From Cudoniella acicularis (lineage: Eukaryota; Ascomycota; Leotiomycetes; Helotiales; Helotiaceae): a stretch of DNA of 30,166 nucleotides. Below, piece after piece: positions 9,293 through 20,919 of the stretch; the stretch's first letter is position 1, and every line of letters begins with the position of its first letter. The notes under the pieces are model-generated. The model had not been told where the DNA came from and ran no database searches. It saw only the letters and a list, made by a program, of their open reading frames with translations. The stretch lies in contig JAAMPI010000615.1 in NCBI GenBank assembly GCA_013054445.1, forward strand, positions 1 to 30,166. Reading direction: 5' to 3'. The position numbers were made by a program, and so were the translations under genes.

Positions 9293-10024
9293 ATGTATCA
9301 CCTTGCCAAGGGAATATACTTATATGCGACGAGTAAAGAAGGTATTCTTCCCTTTCTCATTTCTCATTTCCCCTTTCCATTTGGCGCATAATCTATGAAA
9401 TGAAGAAGGAAAGAAGCTGATGCAGAATAAACAGAGTATTCAGTCCTCCTCCTAGGTCTCGACAACGCCGGCAAAACCACCTTCCACGAACAAATCAAAT
9501 CGCTCTTCCTCCCCTCAAACCCCGCCCCTAAGCTCAAAACCGTCCCGACAGTCGGCCAAAATGTCTCCACGATCACGCTGCCAGATATGTATCTCAAGGT
9601 GTGGGATGTAGGCGGCCAGCATAGTCTGCGCAAGCTTTGGCAGAGCTACTACACGTCCTGCCACGCCATCGTCTTTGTAATCGACAGCACGGATATCGGG
9701 GACGGGAATCTGGAGCATGATAATTCTGGCCGGTTAGAAGAGTGCAGATTAGTGTTGGAGGATGTCCTGCAGCATAGCGAGACGGAGGGGGTGCCGTTGC
9801 TGGTGTTGGCGAATAAGCAGGATAGAGAGGATTGTGTGGAGGTAGTGAGGATTAAGGAGGGTTTTGTGAAGAAGGTTTTTGAGGGCGGTAAAGGGGCGGG
9901 AATTAGGGATTCGAGAGTGCTTCCTGTGAGTGCGTTGACGGGGACAGGGGTTAAGGAGGCGGTGGAGTGGGTGAGAACGAGGGTGAAGTGGAATAAGGAG
10001 GGGAGACCGCCGGTTATGAGGTGA
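9293..10024 (+). CDS. ARL3: Arl3/ARFRP1-type small GTPase (Golgi)
   Basis: Exon 1 is 9293-9341 and exon 2 is 9435-10024. The 93-bp intron (GTATTC...ACAG) splits a Glu codon. The product is 212 aa. The start MYHLAKGIYLY, without a glycine at position 2, matches yeast Arl3, whose N-terminus is acetylated by NatC for Sys1-dependent Golgi recruitment instead of being myristoylated (family knowledge). Visible GTPase motifs are the P-loop GLDNAGKTT (24-32), switch I PTVGQNV (54-60), switch II WDVGGQ (73-78), NKQD (143-146) and SALTG. The C-terminus ends RPPVMR, close to the RPP end of Arl3. The role is Golgi-to-membrane trafficking upstream of Arl1. An odd feature is an extra segment of about 10 residues (105-115, GDGNLEHDNSG) between the STD of G3 and the RLEEC helix. 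The gene is convergent with the carbonic anhydrase, 159 bp apart. Confidence 0.93.
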
Positions 10025-10183
10025 TTGATGAATAGTAATGGGCATTTTTGGTAGGATTATAGATCGGGTGGAGCGAGGCGTTAGGATAGGTCTCAAGACC
10101 GGAGCGATCAATAGAGTGCTTGAACTTTTTGGAATTGGAGTCAATTCTTTCAGACGTCACTCTTCTCAAGTGTTGTCAAGTTC

Positions 10184-11278
10184 CTATATTACCTCCCTCA
10201 TCAAACCCGTCTCAGTATCCTGCACCAAACCCACGATCCCCATTCCCTTGAAAAACGGACTCTCCCTCAACGTCTTCACATCCTCTTTCACACTCTTCTC
10301 CGGACTAAATAGTTCACTCATTAGCACGCATCACTCACCACCTACATCTCCCTCCTCCCTCTCTCCCTAATAAATCACAAAGCAAGAAACCACTCACTCC
10401 TCAAAACTCCCAAAACTCGTCCCCTCCAAAAGGCCCTTTCCTTCCTCACTACCACCATTATCCAAGCCCGCTCTCAAAACCCTCCGAATCTCCTCATCAT
10501 CCACACTCTGAAGTCCACAATCCGTATGATGAACCACGATAATAGTACCTTTCTTCCCGAGATTACCGACTGCGGAGAGTACGAGGAGCGTGTTGAGGGC
10601 AGAGTGGACGCGGCCGCCTGCTGTGCGGATTATCGTTGCTTCTTTTTTGGAGAGTTTAGTTTTAGTTTTGGGGTTTTAGGGGAGGAATTGGGGGAGAGAG
10701 AGAGAGAGGATAGTTAGAAGATGAGAGGTAAACTCACTATTTCCTTTCTCAGAACTCATACCCATGAATTCCTCCGGTGTCACTCTGGGGTCTGTACAAG
10801 CCACTATTTCAGAACAAATATCAGTCTATTTCACCGCTCGAAATAAAAAACAAGAAAAAAAAATCAACAAACCAACAATAACAGTCCCATCCTCCCTCTC
10901 CCTCCCCCTCCTCTGCATCTCCTTAAACCCCACCGGTGGTGTATACCCAGGGTTCTCAGCCCATTTCCTATATTTCCCGTCTTCAATCAGCCCAAAAAAA
11001 CTTAAACAATCCCAGCTGTATATTTATCTCTAGAGGGGAATTCGTACTTTGGAGAGAAGAAAATTTGTAAGAGAGGATGTGAAGAGAATATGATAATGTG
11101 ATGAAAGGAGAAAAATGAAAATGAGAGAAAAAGCAAAAGGGGGAAGTTGAAGAGGGCGCTTATGGGGGTACAAGTATATCAGAGCAAAAGCAAAGCAAAG
11201 CAAGAACAAGAGACGAGAGACACACCTATTCCCCTCCAAATACGCATCAACCCTCGGATCCCTCACTTTCTCACTCAT
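10184..11278 (-). CDS. Small beta-class carbonic anhydrase
   Basis: Five exons were rebuilt: 11226-11278, 10873-10967, 10738-10803, 10398-10641 and 10184-10304. The introns are 258, 69, 96 and 93 bp, and the product is 192 aa in one frame. The enzyme interconverts CO2 and bicarbonate. The beta-class zinc site is clear: ACTDPR (C52, D54, R56) and HHTDC (H110, C113). Other family blocks are TIIRTAGGR (74-82), SALNTLLVLSAVGNLG, and a C-terminal SVKEDVKTLRESPFFKG then GLVQDTETG. No targeting peptide is seen, so it is probably cytosolic (inference). The 192-aa length fits the short fungal forms. The intron 3 acceptor is a tandem AAGAAG, so the protein may exist with or without one residue near position 72. 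The first exon is only 18 codons long and was placed from its in-frame join EGN-R-KWAEN. Confidence 0.9.
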
Positions 11279-12409
11279 ACTCCCAGGAATGCTTGCCGTC
11301 CTTCTACTATCCTATCCAAGCGACACTGTAAACTGTGCAGATATCGGTATCCCGGCCCCGTATACAGCACACCTACCTAGTTCTCGCGAAGCACCAAATT
11401 ATGCCGAACTCTACTCTGTAGGTAATTCAATTGCAATTAATGAACTTTGTTTGCACCGTCAACACTCACTCACGGCTCACGATAAGCTCAAGCTTAAACG
11501 TCTTATCTTATCTAACTTTAGCTGCCCCTAAAATTTAGCACTACCCCCCCTCAAATGAGATTGTGGGGAACGTCGACCTATTACCCCTCATACGTCAGGT
11601 TTCACAACCTACCTTACCAAATCTGTGGGGGTCCCAACTATTGTACAACCAACCCCCCAAAAAGCGGAGTTGACCTCCTCACAAGACATGGTTTAAATTT
11701 TAATTTTCAGGGAAAAAGTAACCACAGACTGAGACAAATGATATCATGTATGATCATCTCTATTCATTATTCCGAGCAACCCCACCCATTCCATAGCTAG
11801 ATAAATGATCTCTCTGCCACCCAACCGAATCCCAACCATACCAGCCAACCAAGCAAATAAGCCCTACCAGAAAATAAATGCCAGTGAGCACTTATTGTAT
11901 TAACTCCGCCGCCATGATAAATTAATGCCCGACGAAAAACGATCCTTCCATCCGTCCATCGCCTTTCCTTGCCTGTTTGTTCCTCCCTTCCAAAAAAAAA
12001 AAAAAATATTCCGGTACGCCTTCCCAATCCACCAATATATCTAGATGATAATAGCAAACGACTGAGCTAACCGCTAAATTCACAAAGAGATAAACCTAGG
12101 AAATCAATCAGGTCGTGTCTAGAAAGCTCCGTGGCTCATGACGTAATGTAAAACGCTAAGTGTTGAAAAAACGAGTTCGAAAAAAGAGGCACCCTGGGGT
12201 ATTTTATAGCCATAGTATCACGCAGCGTAGCAGAGAGTATAGCAACCGCCAGCAACAGCAATCCTAGGAGCTTCATCCCCTTAAACAAGCCGACTACCTC
12301 CCAGACGAGCAGCCAAGAAAGTAATATCGAATATATTGTTTTCTATACCAGCCGTGTCGTCGTAAAGAAGGTAACGGTAACGTATATCCGTTTGTTGTAT
12401 ATACTTGAT
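11279..12409. other. Intergenic: carbonic anhydrase promoter and FYVE gene 3' region
   Basis: No coding sequence is supported here. The left part is the upstream region of the carbonic anhydrase, and the right part should hold the 3' UTR of the FYVE gene. Short C-runs and A-runs occur near 11540 and 11990. The ORFs in this stretch lack any protein-like character. Confidence 0.5.
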
Positions 12410-13679
12410 TTAAAATGTACTCCAGTTCCAGTCTCTCGGTACACTGGCGGCAAGGCTTTCGGACAAGCCGGTTTTCTGCCCGAATGCAGTGAGTGCGTTT
12501 CGAGCACCATTTCCAGCGCAGCTTACGGTAGGAGTAGTAGGTGTTTCAGGATCGCCTTGAGAACTTTCGCTGTTCGAGCGACTTGATCGTGTTATTTGCC
12601 AGCTTCGGTATTCTTTCCAGCAATGCTCACAGGAGCGGCAGCGAGATCCTTTGGGGTGGTAATTGGCGTCTTGGTCGAGGGGGATGGTATATAAGGAATG
12701 CAGGTCGCAAAAGATATTTCCACAGCGTCGGCAGTGATGCCTGCGAGTGAAGTATGTGAAGTACCTTGTACAAGCTGGTTCGTCGCAGACCGCAGACTCG
12801 GAATCGGGCTAAAGAATAAATTAGCATTAATACGAAAATACGTAATGAAAATAAGGCTGAGCGTGGAGGACGAATAAAGAAACATGTTTGGAAATATGCG
12901 AGGGGAAGGCGGGCCTCGTGGGCTGATGAAATCGTGCTTGATGCGCGGGGGCTCTCAGCCGAGCGATTCGATGGGGTGAGGATGTTTGTTACATGGATTA
13001 CAACATTTTCCAGCACGCAATATTCTTCACAGTATCGCAACCATCGAACATATAAGCCTGTACAAACCCACACTTCCGGGAGGACCTTCGCAAGAAATGC
13101 CCAAAATCAGAGTCTGAAGAAAGTCTGCTAACGTACCTTCCAGTGATCGCGTGTAGGCAACGCGGTAACCTTTGCCAATCCCTCAGTGCTCCACTCTGCT
13201 TCAACGATAGAGCCCAAGCCAAGCTTCCCGCCGTCATCAGTCGACCGCCTCTTCAGTGTTCGCGCATTTTCCAAATCATCGAAACTGCCATGCATGCTCT
13301 GTGGCGGGGTCAGGGGCGATGGCTTGGTCGCTCGCCGAGGGGGGTCTGTAGGTCGCAGAACAGCCGGCACATATAGAGGAGATTTCGGTGGTCGAAGCTG
13401 TCGAGTGTGAGCAGGGAGATGGGGAGGCAGCGCTGTGCGGGGCGAGGTGGGTGAGGCATTATTGGGCGTGGCCGTGGCAGAGTTGATCGGGGAGATTGGC
13501 TGCGACTGCGACTGGGAGTTGTAGAGGGTATATTGCGAGGGAGATGCTGTGAACTGTTGCACGGGCATCGCGAAGTCTGTTGCCATAACTGCTGCTATCT
13601 GGCGGGAAGTATCGAGCTTATCGTGTGCTGCCGATAGGGGAGGGTAGAGGACGTTCTGGGCGGGTTTCTCGAGAAACAT
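12410..13679 (-). CDS. FYVE zinc-finger protein
   Basis: Exon 1 is 13137-13679 and exon 2 is 12410-12808. The intron is 12809-13136 (GTACGT...TTTAG, 328 bp, long for this genome). The product is 313 aa if ATG 13679 is used. ATG 13586 (product starting MATDFAMPVQQF) is an equally good start and gives 282 aa. The first about 165 residues are disordered, rich in Ser, Pro, Thr and Gln. The FYVE domain straddles the splice site: a W-x-x-D box (HWKPDSES), the first zinc pair (VCDEPAC), the signature RRHHCRRCGNIFC and a last pair (SRCRSCEHC). This domain binds phosphatidylinositol 3-phosphate on endosomes and vacuoles (family knowledge). After it comes a short Ser/Thr-rich tail ending DWNWSTF. No coiled coil, RING or other catalytic domain is visible, so it is probably an endosomal adaptor (inference). 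Confidence 0.9.
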
Positions 13680-15374
13680 TCAGGTCGATGGTGGGATTGG
13701 GATTCGAGTGTACAGGGAGTTCTTGCAGGGAGAGTGGCCGCAGACGGTGACCAAAAAGTGAGGATGCGATGGCGGCGGGGAAACAGTGTTGAGGGCCAGT
13801 GTCAGCGCGGAGAGTTAGATGGATGATTCGGGTATCGTAGGCCTATGCTCGTAGTTTTTTTTTTGGTGGTTGTGGTACAGCCTCGTCGCACAATGGCGAG
13901 AGCAGGACTAATGAGGCCGGAGAGCCCACTACTTGCAGTGAAGGAGCCCACGGCTGATGAATAGGGATGGTAACGGAAAAAGTCGCGGCGGGTGAATGTT
14001 GCGCTGCCCGATTCTGTGTGCGACGCCGGGATGCGCTCGCAATTATCGTGGCGCGACCCCTAGATAGTGGTGTTTTGCAGCGTGCTCGTGCTTGTGCAAT
14101 GTGCTCGACTTCTGCTTCTTCTGGAGTTCGGGCCGGGGCGCGTAGAAAGAAGCAAGGATGGCGGAGTGATTGATAATCGATAAGTGCAGTGTCTCAATGG
14201 CGATGGCCGGCAATGTTCTGGAACCCGGCGGGTGAGTGAGTGGCAGAATAGTGGACACTGCAAGTTATTTCTGAACAGGATCACGAACTTCACAACAGAA
14301 AGGGTGGTGTTGAGGACAATGGCAGTGGCAGAGGCACAATAGAGCGGCAGAAGCACGGGTTGAGGGTCGAGGGTCCCAAGTACATAACAGTAGCGTTTTA
14401 TGAGGCCCAGTGGCAGGCGATGGCAGTGGCCCACCGCTTGAGCGGTGCGTCGGTATCTGCTAGATAGCAAGTGCAGTGAACCTAAATCAGCAAAGGCGAT
14501 GCGCTGATTCGCTGCCGCGCCTGCTGGACATGGATGCGTGAGGCGATGGCCAGATGAATGGGGCAAGAGTTCTCGGCGCCGCTAGGACCAGGGCACGAGC
14601 AGACTCCAATCCAGCTTCGAATTTAGAAAGTTCGACCGGCCCATCGCTGCGAGCTGCCACCACTATGACGCTGTTTAGTATCTACCAGGTGAGGTTCTGA
14701 GGTGGTGAGGTTCTGTTTTTTTTGGTGTGGGAAGCGCTCGTCAGTGTTTAGACTCTAGTGAGCCTCCGGCCCAAGGTTGACGTCGACTGAGCCGCTCCAG
14801 TAAAGTCGACTGTCAAATCCACAGCCCGCGGCCAACCTGCTCTCTGTGCAAAAGAAACATGTCCAGCAATCATGCAATCCAGCCGCACCTCTCATGGAGA
14901 CTCAAATTGCCAGTTAGGCCATTGTGGATAGGAGCGCGGCAGTTCGCCTCGTTCTGGATATCCAGCAGTCCAGCATCAGATTGATTTTCTTTTTGATCGT
15001 CCTTGAGGGCCTCATCGAGTCTCAGCCCGCTGCATCGATTTGAGGGAAGGTGTCGCGTGTACCACGCTAGACTCGAGTCAAGGGACCCTGAGTGGCTGTT
15101 CAAGTTTCTTATCGTCGGCCTTTGAGTGGTTGTTGATATTACACCCCCTTCGCACTACTGCGGGCACGGAAAGAGCCCGAGCCACAGTAACCTCAAGCTT
15201 CATTCGCTGACTCGCGTGAGGCGACCGGTCCAAAGCATGTGCAGAATCCCCAGATGCGGCGAGACATCGGAGAGCCCAGGAGCGGATTTAGCATGCAGCG
15301 CTAAGGCCACTTGTTTGCATGATGCATAACGTTCCGCTTGTCGGAAGGCCCAGCCTCGTTCGGAATAGTTAAAT
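13680..15374. other. Long gene-free stretch upstream of the FYVE gene
   Basis: GC-richer DNA with no supportable gene. It contains short GGCAGTGGC-like words repeated around 14320-14430 and a duplicated GGTGAGGTTCTG near 14689-14715. ORFs of up to 168 codons on the minus strand have low-complexity products and no splice logic. It probably holds the FYVE promoter and a long 5' leader. Confidence 0.45.
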
Positions 15375-16287
15375 TTATATAGAGTGCTTGGCAATGACAA
15401 TCCAACCGCGGTTGTCAAAGGCTTCATATTCCGGAGACAGCAGTCCCGTTCCGTTCCAGAAGTAGAGGGTTGGCCTCCTTAATATGTCGTCCAATGTCTG
15501 ATTTCCATCATTTCCATATGAGCCATTGTTCGGTATTGCGGAGTGCAGAGCATTTGCCGGCAGGTTGTGGGGAAAACGCGGAGCACATGGGATGAACGTT
15601 ACGTCTCCGGATAATACGAAGTACTTCTTGACACTCATTGATTGGGACAAGTACCCGACCTGCTGAAGGAGTCGTAAAGTACATGGAGAAATGAATGGAG
15701 GCGAACATCGTGGGATCAGTATTTGAGCGCCTAGGAAAATTGCATCTGCAGTCTACTGTACTTGCACAACATACAGTCTACAGAGCGCGGGCAACTGAAG
15801 AGAGCGACGTCGGATCATGCATCCGTGGGGGGTCTTTAATATAGATTGCAGTTCCACAAATTGTGTTCCTTGAAGAGCATTTGCATCTCAAATATTTCGG
15901 GATAGCTGCTTTTGGACATCCGTACAATGCAATAGTGTTGTGACCATTCAAGGGAGTGGTTGTTACCGAAGGAGTTGAGGGATGATCAGTCAACAACCGC
16001 GAAACCTGTCAGGTTGGGTGTGAGACAGAAATGTTTTCAAAATCATAACAACAATCCGCCTTCAAACTTCGATAAAAGGTTCGAAGCGGGTGAGCTCTAC
16101 TGAGTGCTCTCCCGAACCTTTCATAAACGCAAAGAGAAAAATGCCATGGTTTCGGCTTGTCAACGTCCAAATAACCAAATAACTTCGTAATTTGAGGTTC
16201 CTTAGAACTAGTCAAAGTCTTCCCTCCCAAATTTTTTCGACGACGGCGCCCATCATTGTTCTCGCCATGATCAGAGCTGTTGATCAT
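15375..16287 (-). other. Uncertain coding region: two minus-strand ORF blocks
   Basis: Block 1 is an open frame from ATG 16287 that stops at TGA 16009-16011 and then stays open in the same frame to 15778, giving about 169 codons with one internal stop. Its second half has a Cys-bearing segment (RCKCSSRNTICGTAIYIKD). Block 2 is a different frame, open from about 15765 to 15375, ending TLYFWNGTGLLSPEY and then FDNRGWIVIAKHSI. I found no convincing intron joining them and recognise no family. They may be parts of a decayed or lineage-specific gene, or chance ORFs. Confidence 0.22.
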
Positions 16288-16590
16288 ACCATGTTATGTC
16301 ATGAAGTTTCAGTTCTTGTCTAACATGATGAGAAGAGAGTGCCGCCGCACTAACACACACTCAAGCCAAACACTTGTGGAGGCGCGATCAGGAACCAGCC
16401 TCGCCAGCCCAAGTCATGTGAAAAAGCGTCATTGACCAGCAGAGACATCGTGAGACTTGAGAGAGAGGCCGAAAAAAATGTGGACGGAAAAACGTAAAAA
16501 CGTAAAAACCGCAAAGGAAATCTGGTGGAAGTGAATCAAATCGCTGCTTTGTTCTGTGCTCGAGTATTGTGGCCAATTTGCATCTTCAAA

Positions 16591-17022
16591 CTAAGATTCA
16601 TCTGATTGTTGCATTTGATAGGTTATCTTCCCCACGAACTGTTGGTCTGTTGAGAATTGGAGGTACACATGTTTCGGATCTCTAGGGTCGTCCTGGCGTG
16701 TGGTACCGATACCGGTAGATTTAGGCTCGCTGGCCCGAGATGCGCCAGCGTGAGGAACAGCTTGGAACTTTGGTTTTCTTTGAAGATATAAAGTCCTACT
16801 CGGAATTCCTGATCTCAAGTAAGAAGAGGATTGAAAGATGTCAGCGTTCCACAAGGTAAGACTTGGACCCTACAGGGCGACTCGCACGCTATACCCCGCA
16901 TTTTGGTGAGTGCAGGTGCTGCGATTGTTCGCGTCGTGACGCGACCGAGGCAACTGAGCGCCTGCTTCGTACGCTCTCACGGGTAAGATTGTTGGCTTTC
17001 CCTCCTTTATCCTGAGTACCAT
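16591..17022 (-). CDS. Candidate small two-exon protein divergent from the alcohol oxidase
   Basis: A possible gene begins at ATG 17020-17022. Exon 1 is 16981-17022 and exon 2 is 16591-16869. The 111-bp intron has donor GTGAGA and acceptor CTGTAG, and the join is in phase. It removes the in-frame TAG that would otherwise split the frame. The product is about 106 aa (MVLRIKEGKPTILP, then GPSLTLWNADIFQSSSYLR, ending ITYQMQQSDES). No family is recognised, and there is no signal peptide. Only 94 bp separate its start from that of the oxidase on the other strand, so this may be a chance frame in the oxidase promoter. Confidence 0.28.
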
Positions 17023-17116
17023 CTCACTTGAGTTCCCGTCTTTTGATATTTCCCCCAACAATTCATTGTCAATCGAGCTTCAACAACATTCAGCTTGCTC
17101 CCAAAACTGCGATCCA

Positions 17117-19761
17117 ATGGCATCTGATCTGGCTACACTTGCGCCTTCGCCGGTATCACTACCAGGAACTCTCTCTAGAGAGCCCTTCACGGAATCACAA
17201 TGGACGACTTTGATGGCGATAATGGATACCACGATTCAGTCAATTCGAAAGGAGTCCTCCGCAGATGGAGGCATATCCAGCCTCGCCATCCCAGATTCAG
17301 ATTACGATGCCACCATCAAAGAGCTGAAGGAAGCAATGCCCTGCCAGCCGGATACGGCATCATTGGAGGAGTACTTCGACGAGAAGGTTTCTGACAATCC
17401 ACAATTCCAAGTTCTCCTCAAGCGTACGTTTGTGGATAGTTTACCTGAGAAGTCGCGGAAAGGCTTAGCGGTTGTGCTATCGACGTTAAAGTGAGTTGCC
17501 GCCAGCCTGTCCTTCCTCAATGAACCTACAAAGCTCGAACTAATGATATATGCAGTACACGATTAGGATCATTGATGCTTACAGGCTATGCAACACCAAT
17601 ACACGAACAACCCATCCAAATCCGCGAAACCATACTTGATGGCTGGCGCCAATCATATATCCCCACTTTAAATGCATTACACAAACAATTGACGGTTTTG
17701 GGAAAGGGGCTTTGGCTAAGGACTAGTCCGACATACCAGAAATTATCTGGTTTTCCTCGAGTTCCAGAGTTCGTCACCAATCTTTATTAAGTGACCAAGT
17801 CTAATAATTTGAAGTCATTATAAACCAGGGTCGCCTTTCAAGTATGATTTTATACAATTTGCAGATGGTCTTGAGCCAGAAATAATCGAGACAGATGTAG
17901 TAATCGTGGGATCTGGATGTGGAGGCGCGGTTTGCGGTAATCCACCTCCATCTTAATATTTCTGTGTAGTATTTGTCGCTAATTTCTTCATGTGAACAGC
18001 GAAAAATCTGGCTGAAGCTGGAAATCGGGTCTTCGTCGTTGAAAAGGCTTATCATTTTGAACCAACACAATTACCAATGTCGGAGCAAGTTGCTCTTGCC
18101 AACATGTTTGAAGCTGGAGGAGCAATGGCCAGCGATGATGGCTCAATCTCTGTGGTCGCTGGAAGTACCTGGGGTGGAGGTGGGACTATCAACGTAGGCT
18201 TGCTTTTTCCATTTCTGTTTTCATCCTTAGCACCCGTCATTAGTTCTTGCCCCTTTCTGAATAATTCCCATCTAATAACTAACTCAATGGTATCTAGTGG
18301 TCTGCAAGCTTGCAAACACAAGGATTTGTTCGCAAAGAATGGGCACAAGATAGAGGTCTGCAATTCTTCGAGACAGCAGAATTTCAATCCTGTCTCGATA
18401 GAGTTTGTCATCGAATGGGAGTTTCCTCGGAAAAGGTCAGGCACAATCACCGGAACGAAATTCTCCTTGAAGGTTCAAGAAAACTCGGATACCACGGTAA
18501 AGCCGTGCCTCAAAACAGTGGTGGCGATGAGCACTACTGTGGCCATTGTACGCTTGGATGTAGCTCAGGACAGAAGCAAGGACCAGTCATCTCATGGCTA
18601 CCAGATGCAGCAAGGGCAGGCGCCAAGTTTGTAGAAGGCTTCCAAGTTGATCGTGTTTTGTTCGATGAGTCAAACAGCACAAAAGCTATCGGCGTCCAAG
18701 GAACATGGGCTTCGAGAAATAACAAAGGAGGTATAGATGGGCCTACTTCAGAAAGGACGGTGCGACAGGTCATCGTTAAGGCTAAGAAAGTCATCCTTTC
18801 AGCTGGGACTTTGTGGAGCCCGATCATTTTGAAGAATAGTGGCCTGAAGGTAATGGACAGCGTTTCTCACATCCAAGGTCATAGCTAACAATTTCAGAAT
18901 TGGCAAATCGGGCGCAATCTTTACCTGCATCCTGTCAACTTGCTCGCCAGTGTCTTCCAAGAAGATATTAGACCATGGGAAGGTAATACAGCTTATCAAT
19001 TAAGTTTCAACAAAGCTAATTATTCTGTAGGTGGCATACTTACAACCGTATGCTCAACATTTGAAAATCTCGATGGCAAAGGTCATGGCACAAAGTTAGA
19101 AGCAGTATCCATGGTTCCGTCAATGTTTATGTTGTTTGTCAACTGGACTAGTGGCCTCGAATACAAGAAAGTCGCCCTTAAATACCGACGTATGAACGGC
19201 TACATTTCTATAGCCCGAGACCGAGATACCGGCATTGTCTATCCAGATCCAGACAGTGGCCGGCCAAGAATACGGTACACCCCTAGTGCCTTCGACCGAG
19301 CACACTGTCTAGAAGGTGTTATTGCTCTCGCCAAAATAGCCTACGTCACGGGAGCAACGGAAATCCATCCATGCATACAAGGTGTTAAACCTTTCATCCG
19401 AGATTCTGATACACCACCATTCTCTACGTCGGATGACCCAGATCTTGGAGTCACGGACCCCAGATTCAAAGCATGGATCAAAGATTTGCAACAAAATGGT
19501 AATAAACCTCCAATTGGGACCTTCACATCAGCCCACCAAATGGGTACCTGTCGCATGAGCGCAGAGGAGAAAGACGGTGTCGTCGACTCGAAGGGTAGGG
19601 TCTGGGGTACTGAGGGATTATACGTCAGTGATGCAAGTATATTCCCCAGCGCAAGCGGCGTCAATCCTATGATCACGAATATGGCTATCAGTGATTGGAT
19701 TTCCAGGAACATAGCAAAGGAGTTGCGTGGCGGAGGTGCCAGTGTGGAATCTAGGTTATAA
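17117..19761 (+). CDS. Long-chain fatty alcohol oxidase (GMC oxidoreductase)
   Basis: Seven exons: 17117-17490, 17556-17768, 17815-17936, 18000-18193, 18298-18849, 18898-18982 and 19031-19761. Introns are 46-104 bp and all joins are in phase, giving 756 aa. The enzyme oxidises long-chain primary alcohols to aldehydes with FAD and O2, releasing H2O2. Fungal FAO is membrane-associated, in omega-oxidation and alkane or wax use (family knowledge). Evidence includes the family N-terminal region with RLGSLMLTGYATPIHE, the Rossmann motif VVIVGSGCGGAVC (G228, G230, G233), the STWGGGGTINWSASLQ block, the Cys-rich HYCGHCTLGCSSGQKQ, and the GMC catalytic pair H682 (TSAHQMGTCRM) and N725 (GVNPMIT). The exon 2 donor (GA|GTTCGT) is weak but gives VPDHYKPGSPFKYDF, which fits the family. 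The 756-aa length is normal. The ATG at 17117 is the first in frame. Confidence 0.94.
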
Positions 19762-20919
19762 GGTAAAGTTATTTTGAATATCAGGATTTGGACCAAAAAC
19801 GATAAGTTGAGTTTCAATGATACCTAGAAATGCAAGGAATCTTTTCCTTCACAGGAATAAAGGGGAGATTATTTTTTGCGGCGTCTTAACAGGCGATGCT
19901 TACTGTTGGTGCCACAATTACAATATGTTGGTTGCGAATGTTGGTATGCTCGCGTGAGTAGAGTAGAGTTAGAACCTTATTTATGAAATTTCTTCTACGC
20001 TCGATTGCACTTTTGCTAAGATCCCACACCTTTCTTAGCATGTATGCAGGCTTGCCTGATTGAATAGCAAGGTCCTCTCCCACTAGTAAAGTCAGTCCTA
20101 GGGAGGAATGATAGCAAAATTATAGCTTGAAAGTTAAAATAAACCCTCTTGCTGTTGCTCTGTAGCATATCCTAACGTCTATCACTTGTTCGATCCCGCC
20201 TGTGAGAACATCTGCTCTTGTCAAACAACATATTGCGGTCCGCTATGATTCACTTTAAGCTAGCGTGGGTTCGCTTAACACGCATAAATACACAACTGCG
20301 CGGGCGATTCACAACGCAACCTCTTACCGTCTACAACATCTCAACCGGGGTCGATTTTGTCAACTTCAATTCCGTTAGTGCATGAATCCAATTTTCATAT
20401 CCCCGTCGCAGCAAATAGGAGTCACTACGATACGATACGATTCCTTTTACTAATCAATTGCTGATCGTCAATATCAGCATTCGGCGTCAAAGCGAGCCCT
20501 CACCTTTGACCGCTACCAATACGCCAAGAGTTCTTGCTCTTCTAGTATTCCAAGTTCACCTTTAGCGGCTTCTGGCAGGGTATCAAAGTGGTTGATGTCC
20601 TTGAATTTGTTATCGTCCTCTCACTTTTGCGTTATTTTACTTTGCAAAGCATTGGGTCAGTCTAACGATCCTGAAAGGTCAAAGGGCAAGGCCGGATATT
20701 CTAACAGGTTCTCTCTCTTTTCGCTAAGAACCCAGTGAGTTGAACTCCGAAATCTAGCTGCTTTTCATGAAAGTTGAAACTCATCAGAATTAGATCACAA
20801 GTGTAAGAACGCGCGATCGCATTTCCGAGCAATACTCTTTTGACATACTAATCAATCTTGTCACCAGCTATTGAATCATTGAGCTGTTGTGGAGCGAAGT
20901 TCTGGACCCTCACTTCACA
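19762..20919. other. Intergenic, no gene seen
   Basis: This is the spacer between the oxidase and the Asp/Asn-rich gene. A short TACGA tandem (three units) lies near 20427-20442. A TTCGATCC word near 20195 resembles a tRNA T-loop but has no matching stems. It should hold the promoter of the downstream gene. Confidence 0.5.

Noticed and set aside
11797..12057. Minus-strand ORF of 86 codons with poly-Phe
   Set aside because: It comes from a poly-A tract on the plus strand and lies in the 3' region of the FYVE gene, with no coding signal.
14060..14566. Minus-strand ORF of 168 codons
   Set aside because: The product has no domain-like pattern, its composition follows the local GC and CA-rich text, and no splice partners were found.
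20185..20215. tRNA T-loop-like word GTTCGATCC
   Set aside because: The flanking bases do not form the 5-bp T stem, and no D arm or acceptor stem can be built nearby.
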